Origin: Clostridium swellfunianum
GTDB lineage: Bacteria; Bacillota; Clostridia; Clostridiales; Clostridiaceae
Length of the DNA: 64,000 bases
NCBI RefSeq assembly: GCF_023656515.1
Contig: NZ_JAMOFV010000006.1
Location: 2,898,036 to 2,962,035, forward strand
Reading direction: 5' to 3'
The first letter of the stretch is position 1. Each line of letters starts with the position of its first letter. Made by a program: the position numbers and the translations under genes. The notes beneath the pieces were generated by a model, which saw nothing but the letters and a program-made list of their open reading frames with translations, was not told the origin of the DNA and did not search any database. This document shows, in pieces, positions 60,823 to 64,000 of the stretch.

Positions 60823-60958
60823 ATAATATCATCTTATTATTAGTATGTCAATGTGAATTTCATTTAATTTCTTTAAAATTACCAAAATATAACTTATAAT
60901 GGTATTAGAAAAAATAATTGCTTTTGGCATATATTCAACTGAAAGAGGGGAAAGAGCA

Positions 60959-61291
60959 GTGAATAAATGGGAATACAAAACTGTAAAATTTCAAACTAAA
61001 GGCTTCTGGGGAGGAATACTAGAGGAAAGCAGCTTTAACATGGAGCTTAATAGATATGGTGATGATGGGTGGGAGGTAATATCCTGCTTTGATACAAGTC
61101 AGCATGAAGGGGGCTCTAGGGAAGTAATTGTTGTATTCAAAAGAAAAAAAGAAGAACAAGTATTAGGTGATACAGATATAAAGGCAGAGTACTGTCCAGC
61201 TTGTGGCGCTGTAAACCATAGTATAAATAAAACTTGCAGATCCTGTGGCATAACATTAATCATTGATGAAGCAAATGAACCTAAATTTTAA
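60959..61291 (+). CDS. DUF4177-like protein with C-terminal zinc ribbon
   Basis: A 110-residue protein. GTG 60959 follows GAAAGAGGGGAAA; the frame is open to an ATG at 60899, but that ATG sits directly behind a TATAAT. The first 60 residues match the small DUF4177 fold (KWEYKTVKFQTKGFWGG, LNRYGDDGWEVISCFD, REVIVVFKRKK). The rest has a zinc-ribbon pair CPAC-x11-CRSC (about residues 80-98). Possibly a small nucleic-acid or protein-binding module; no function is known to me. It stands alone. Confidence 0.75.
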   Translation: MNKWEYKTVKFQTKGFWGGILEESSFNMELNRYGDDGWEVISCFDTSQHEGGSREVIVVFKRKKEEQVLGDTDIKAEYCPACGAVNHSINKTCRSCGITLIIDEANEPKF

Positions 61292-61421
61292 TATGTTTTT
61301 TTGTAAGATTTCTATAGAAGCTTTCAAATATTAGCTGGAAGAGATTACTGGGGGGGAAACTACACTAAATGATATTATTAAGCTGACTATTCTTACTACA
61401 ACAAAAAATATTTGACGCTGT
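61292..61421. other. Short non-coding stretch with a G-run
   Basis: No gene or signal seen, apart from a run of seven or so G residues near 61350-61357, unusual in this AT-rich DNA. Confidence 0.4.
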
Positions 61422-61457
61422 TAAAAAGGCTGCTTTAATCTTTAAAAGGCAGCCTTA
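61422..61457 (-). terminator. Terminator of lplA
   Basis: AAGGCTGC (61426-61433) pairs with GCAGCCTT (61449-61456); on the minus strand a TTTTT run follows. Confidence 0.8.
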
Positions 61458-61461
61458 AATA

Positions 61462-62454
61462 TTAGTAAAACATACATTCCACAAAGTCATCCACAGTTAT
61501 TGCGGCAAAATAGCTTTCAAAATCTATTGTTGTTAATAATTTTCTGAGCACTTCTTCCTTATATTGCTCTCCGATGAGTAAAGCTTCAAGCTCGAAAACT
61601 TCCTTTTTTCCAAAAAAATCACCTAATATTTTTATACTGCTAATTTTCCCTTCAAGTACATTAAAACGCAACTCAAGTTTTCCACCAGCAAATCTTCTTC
61701 CTTTTTCAATGTTAAACTCAGGAGATTCCCCGAAGTTCCAATCCCACTTAGAGTATCTACTAGCCATAAGTTCTTTTACTTTTGTTAAATCTTTATCTGT
61801 TAAAATATATTCCTTATCCTTATAATTTTCATCCTTCATAAAAAATTTAAGCAGTGTATCTTTAAACTCTTCAATTCTGACCTTATCAGTTAAGTAAGGA
61901 TAAATATTTGTTACTCTGCTTCTAACAGATTTAACACCTTTAGACTCAATTTTATCCTGCTTTACATTTAAAGCCTCCTGAACAACGTTTAAATCAGAGT
62001 TGAATAGGATTGTACCATGATGAAGAAGTCTGTTCCCAAAATAGTATTGTGCATTGCCTGAAAATTTTTTCCCTTCAATTGTTATATCGTTTCTCCCTGA
62101 AAACTCAGCATTTACACCTAGTTCCCTTAATGCATTTATCACAGGCTCAGTAAATTTTTTGAAGTTGCTGACAACATCCTTATCATTCTTAACTATGAAG
62201 GTAAAATTAAGATTTCCAAAATCATGGTAAACAGCGCCACCGCCAGAAAGACGACGGACTACGTTTATTTTATTATCGGTTATATATTTAAGATTTATTT
62301 CTTCTATAGTATTTTGATTTCTTCCAATAATAACTGAGGGCTCGTTTTGCCAGAGTATAACATAGTCCTCATCAGGATTGAAGTATTTGGTAACATATTC
62401 TTCAAGAGCTAAATTAAAATGGGGGTTAATACATTCATTTTTTATACTAATCAT
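61462..62454 (-). CDS. lplA: Lipoate-protein ligase
   Basis: A 330-residue ligase that activates lipoate with ATP and attaches it to lipoyl domains. The N-terminal catalytic domain has NPHFNLALEEYVT, VIIGRNQNTIEEIN, VRRLSGGGAVYHDFGNLNFTFI (about residues 68-89, the hallmark RRxSGGGAVYHD), FSGRNDITIEGKKFSGNAQYY and the HHGTILFNSDL motif. A C-terminal accessory domain (about 245-330) is complete, as in E. coli LplA. The only lipoyl substrate in the window is the E2 of the pdh operon upstream. ATG follows TAGGAGATTTT. Confidence 0.94.
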   Translation of the reverse strand: MISIKNECINPHFNLALEEYVTKYFNPDEDYVILWQNEPSVIIGRNQNTIEEINLKYITDNKINVVRRLSGGGAVYHDFGNLNFTFIVKNDKDVVSNFKKFTEPVINALRELGVNAEFSGRNDITIEGKKFSGNAQYYFGNRLLHHGTILFNSDLNVVQEALNVKQDKIESKGVKSVRSRVTNIYPYLTDKVRIEEFKDTLLKFFMKDENYKDKEYILTDKDLTKVKELMASRYSKWDWNFGESPEFNIEKGRRFAGGKLELRFNVLEGKISSIKILGDFFGKKEVFELEALLIGEQYKEEVLRKLLTTIDFESYFAAITVDDFVECMFY

Positions 62455-62628
62455 AATAAAATCTCCTAATTAATAATTGTTATTAATTAAAATATAAATC
62501 GAAAACATTTACTTGTCAATGCTACATTTTATTTATTTGCATAAATATAACAGAAAAATTTTGGAATACTAATCATAGGGTTAATATCCATAATTTACTC
62601 AAGCAATTTTTATAAGGATGTGGTAATA

Positions 62629-64000
62629 ATGAGGATAACTTCTCTAAAAGTATATGAAGGAAATAATATAAAAAGAAGAAAGAGAATCATGAATGTTTTT
62701 CTTGAAAATGCTTCTGACTCTGAAGTGAAAAAATATTTAAAGGCATACTTCAGGGTTTCCTTTTTGCTTGGCTTTAAAGAACAGCTAGTAGACATAGATA
62801 GAGAAGATAACCTCGTTAAGTTGTGGGTTACATATACACAAGAGGAACTCTCTAAGTATCTTTTAAATAACATTTTATATAATCTTGATAACTCTGAAAA
62901 AATTGCAGAAAAGGCTAATAGTCTTATTAAGGAAGGATTTTTATATGATATAGTCGCAGCATTCAGAGAAAAAGGATTGCCTGTAATAGATATAAATGAG
63001 GACCTGTTTCAGCTTGGATATGGGAAAAATTCTATTATTATAGGCAAAAATTATCAAAGCTATGAGAATATGGTCAAGGTTGAAGTGTCTAGAAATAGGA
63101 AAAGTCTTTGGCAGCATTTAAGATATTCTCAAATTCCAAAAGTAGAAGGAAGAGTGCTTTACAGTATGGAAGAAATAAAGGATTTGGAGAATTTTAAGTA
63201 TCCTTTAAATCTTCGAAGCATAGATAAATCCATGGATATTAAAATAACTATTTCTGATCAGGAAGAGTTAAATAGGGTTTTGAAAAATATGATGAATATG
63301 TACACAAGGGCCTTTGTGTACAGCGGCAATGTTAAATATAGATTGATTTGCTTCGGTGGAGAAGTGGGGCTGATGCTGAAAAAGGAAGGTGCATACAAGG
63401 TGATTGAGATTAAAGAAAAGAGCCTTGAAGTATTGGAGTTAGCTGAAGCACTAGATAAACTTAAAAAATTTTGTAAAATGATTTACACGAGTATTCCGAT
63501 AGAATTCATGTTTATAGATCTTCAAGAAGAAGAAGAACTTAAAGTTACTGATTTGGGCTGTGTATTTGATGTTGCAGAGGAGTTAAAAGAAGTAAAAGAT
63601 AAGGTTATAGACTATTTTATATATTCTTTATTGAAAAAAAATATAGGTTTGATACCAATAATTTCAGTAACAGGTACAAATGGAAAAACAACTACCTCAA
63701 GACTAATTAACTATATTTTACTTAAGCTTGGCTATAAATCTGCACTTACATCTACAGGTGGAATTTTTATAGCAGGCAGAAAAATCAAAAATGGAGATAC
63801 TACTGGATTTTTAAGTGCTAGAGATGTACTAACTAATACTGAAGTAGATACAGCCGTTATGGAAACAGCAAGAGGTGGAATTCTGAAGAATGGACTGGGT
63901 TATGAAAAAGCTAAGGCAGCTGTTATAACTTCCATATCGGAAGATCATATAGGTATGCATGGTATAAAAAGCACTAAAGATTTAGTTAATATAAAGAGCA
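62629..64000 (+). CDS. Cyanophycin-synthetase-like Mur ligase protein, degenerate ATP-grasp (3' end outside window)
   Basis: An open frame of 457 codons from ATG 62629 to the window end; the ribosome site (AAGGATGTGG) is modest. The N-terminus MRITSLKVYEGNNI resembles CphA. Residues about 165-300 align in position with the CphA ATP-grasp domain but lack its Gly-rich KPLDGNHGRGV-type loop (here NLRSIDKSMDIKI). The Mur-ligase domain starts near residue 343 with ISVTGTNGKTTTSR and continues with ETARGGILKNGLGY and SEDHIGMHG. Canonical CphA places this motif near 480-490, so the N-terminal half is about 130 residues shorter. Possibly a single-ligase relative of cyanophycin synthetase. Confidence 0.8.
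   Translation, partial: MRITSLKVYEGNNIKRRKRIMNVFLENASDSEVKKYLKAYFRVSFLLGFKEQLVDIDREDNLVKLWVTYTQEELSKYLLNNILYNLDNSEKIAEKANSLIKEGFLYDIVAAFREKGLPVIDINEDLFQLGYGKNSIIIGKNYQSYENMVKVEVSRNRKSLWQHLRYSQIPKVEGRVLYSMEEIKDLENFKYPLNLRSIDKSMDIKITISDQEELNRVLKNMMNMYTRAFVYSGNVKYRLICFGGEVGLMLKKEGAYKVIEIKEKSLEVLELAEALDKLKKFCKMIYTSIPIEFMFIDLQEEEELKVTDLGCVFDVAEELKEVKDKVIDYFIYSLLKKNIGLIPIISVTGTNGKTTTSRLINYILLKLGYKSALTSTGGIFIAGRKIKNGDTTGFLSARDVLTNTEVDTAVMETARGGILKNGLGYEKAKAAVITSISEDHIGMHGIKSTKDLVNIKS

Overview
The window is AT-rich, low-G+C Firmicute DNA, most likely from an anaerobic Clostridium or close relative. The signs are the tatD-yabE-rnmV-rsmA order, strong AGGAGG ribosome sites with frequent TTG/GTG starts, an anaerobic class III ribonucleotide reductase, ferredoxin and DUF362 iron-sulfur proteins, and oligosaccharide ABC transporters paired with YesM/YesN two-component systems. 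No rRNA, tRNA, transposase, phage gene or CRISPR array was seen.

Layout. 1-7.5 kb: the end of glmM, a cold-shock gene, a DUF362 ferredoxin protein, tatD, a G5/3D cell-wall protein behind a long structured leader, rnmV, rsmA, and an unknown protein with His/Cys-rich tandem repeats. 7.6-15.4 kb: a small membrane protein, lgt, a lipoprotein, a MacA/MacB-like ABC exporter, an Mrp ATPase and a ferredoxin. 15.4-17.7 kb (minus strand): degV, two overlapping small genes that are easy to miss, and thiT behind a TPP riboswitch. 18-20 kb: a GAF-GGDEF protein and a TPR protein. 20.3-36 kb is sugar uptake: malEFG with a cytoplasmic GH13 enzyme and a LacI-type operator, mgtC, a Fbp/Afu-type ABC transporter followed by YesM/YesN (probably sugar-phosphate rather than iron), and a second GH13 enzyme divergent from an AraC regulator. 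36-41.6 kb: a DUF3048 lipoprotein, nrdDG and motAB.

41.7-54.6 kb is a distinct insert. It is visibly richer in G+C and in CGC/CGT/GGC codons than its surroundings and is flanked by large hairpins. It is a divergent polysaccharide-utilisation locus. The minus arm holds a sensor kinase, an AraC-type response regulator and a heparinase II/III protein. The plus arm holds a sugar-binding lipoprotein, two permeases, a beta-propeller glycosidase, a GH88 unsaturated-uronyl hydrolase and a second heparinase II/III protein. None of its enzymes has a signal peptide, so it should import uronic-acid oligosaccharides and split them in the cytoplasm. No sulfatase and no transporter ATPase are encoded within it.

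54.8-64 kb: a complete pyruvate dehydrogenase complex (E1 alpha, E1 beta, E2, E3) with its own sigma-A-type promoter. Its E3 gene appears to begin with an ATT codon. Then come an OhrR-type regulator in operon with a glutathione-peroxidase-like gene under a recognisable OhrR-like operator, a DUF4177/zinc-ribbon protein, lplA (which could lipoylate the E2), and the 5' part of a cyanophycin-synthetase-like gene whose ATP-grasp region looks degenerate.
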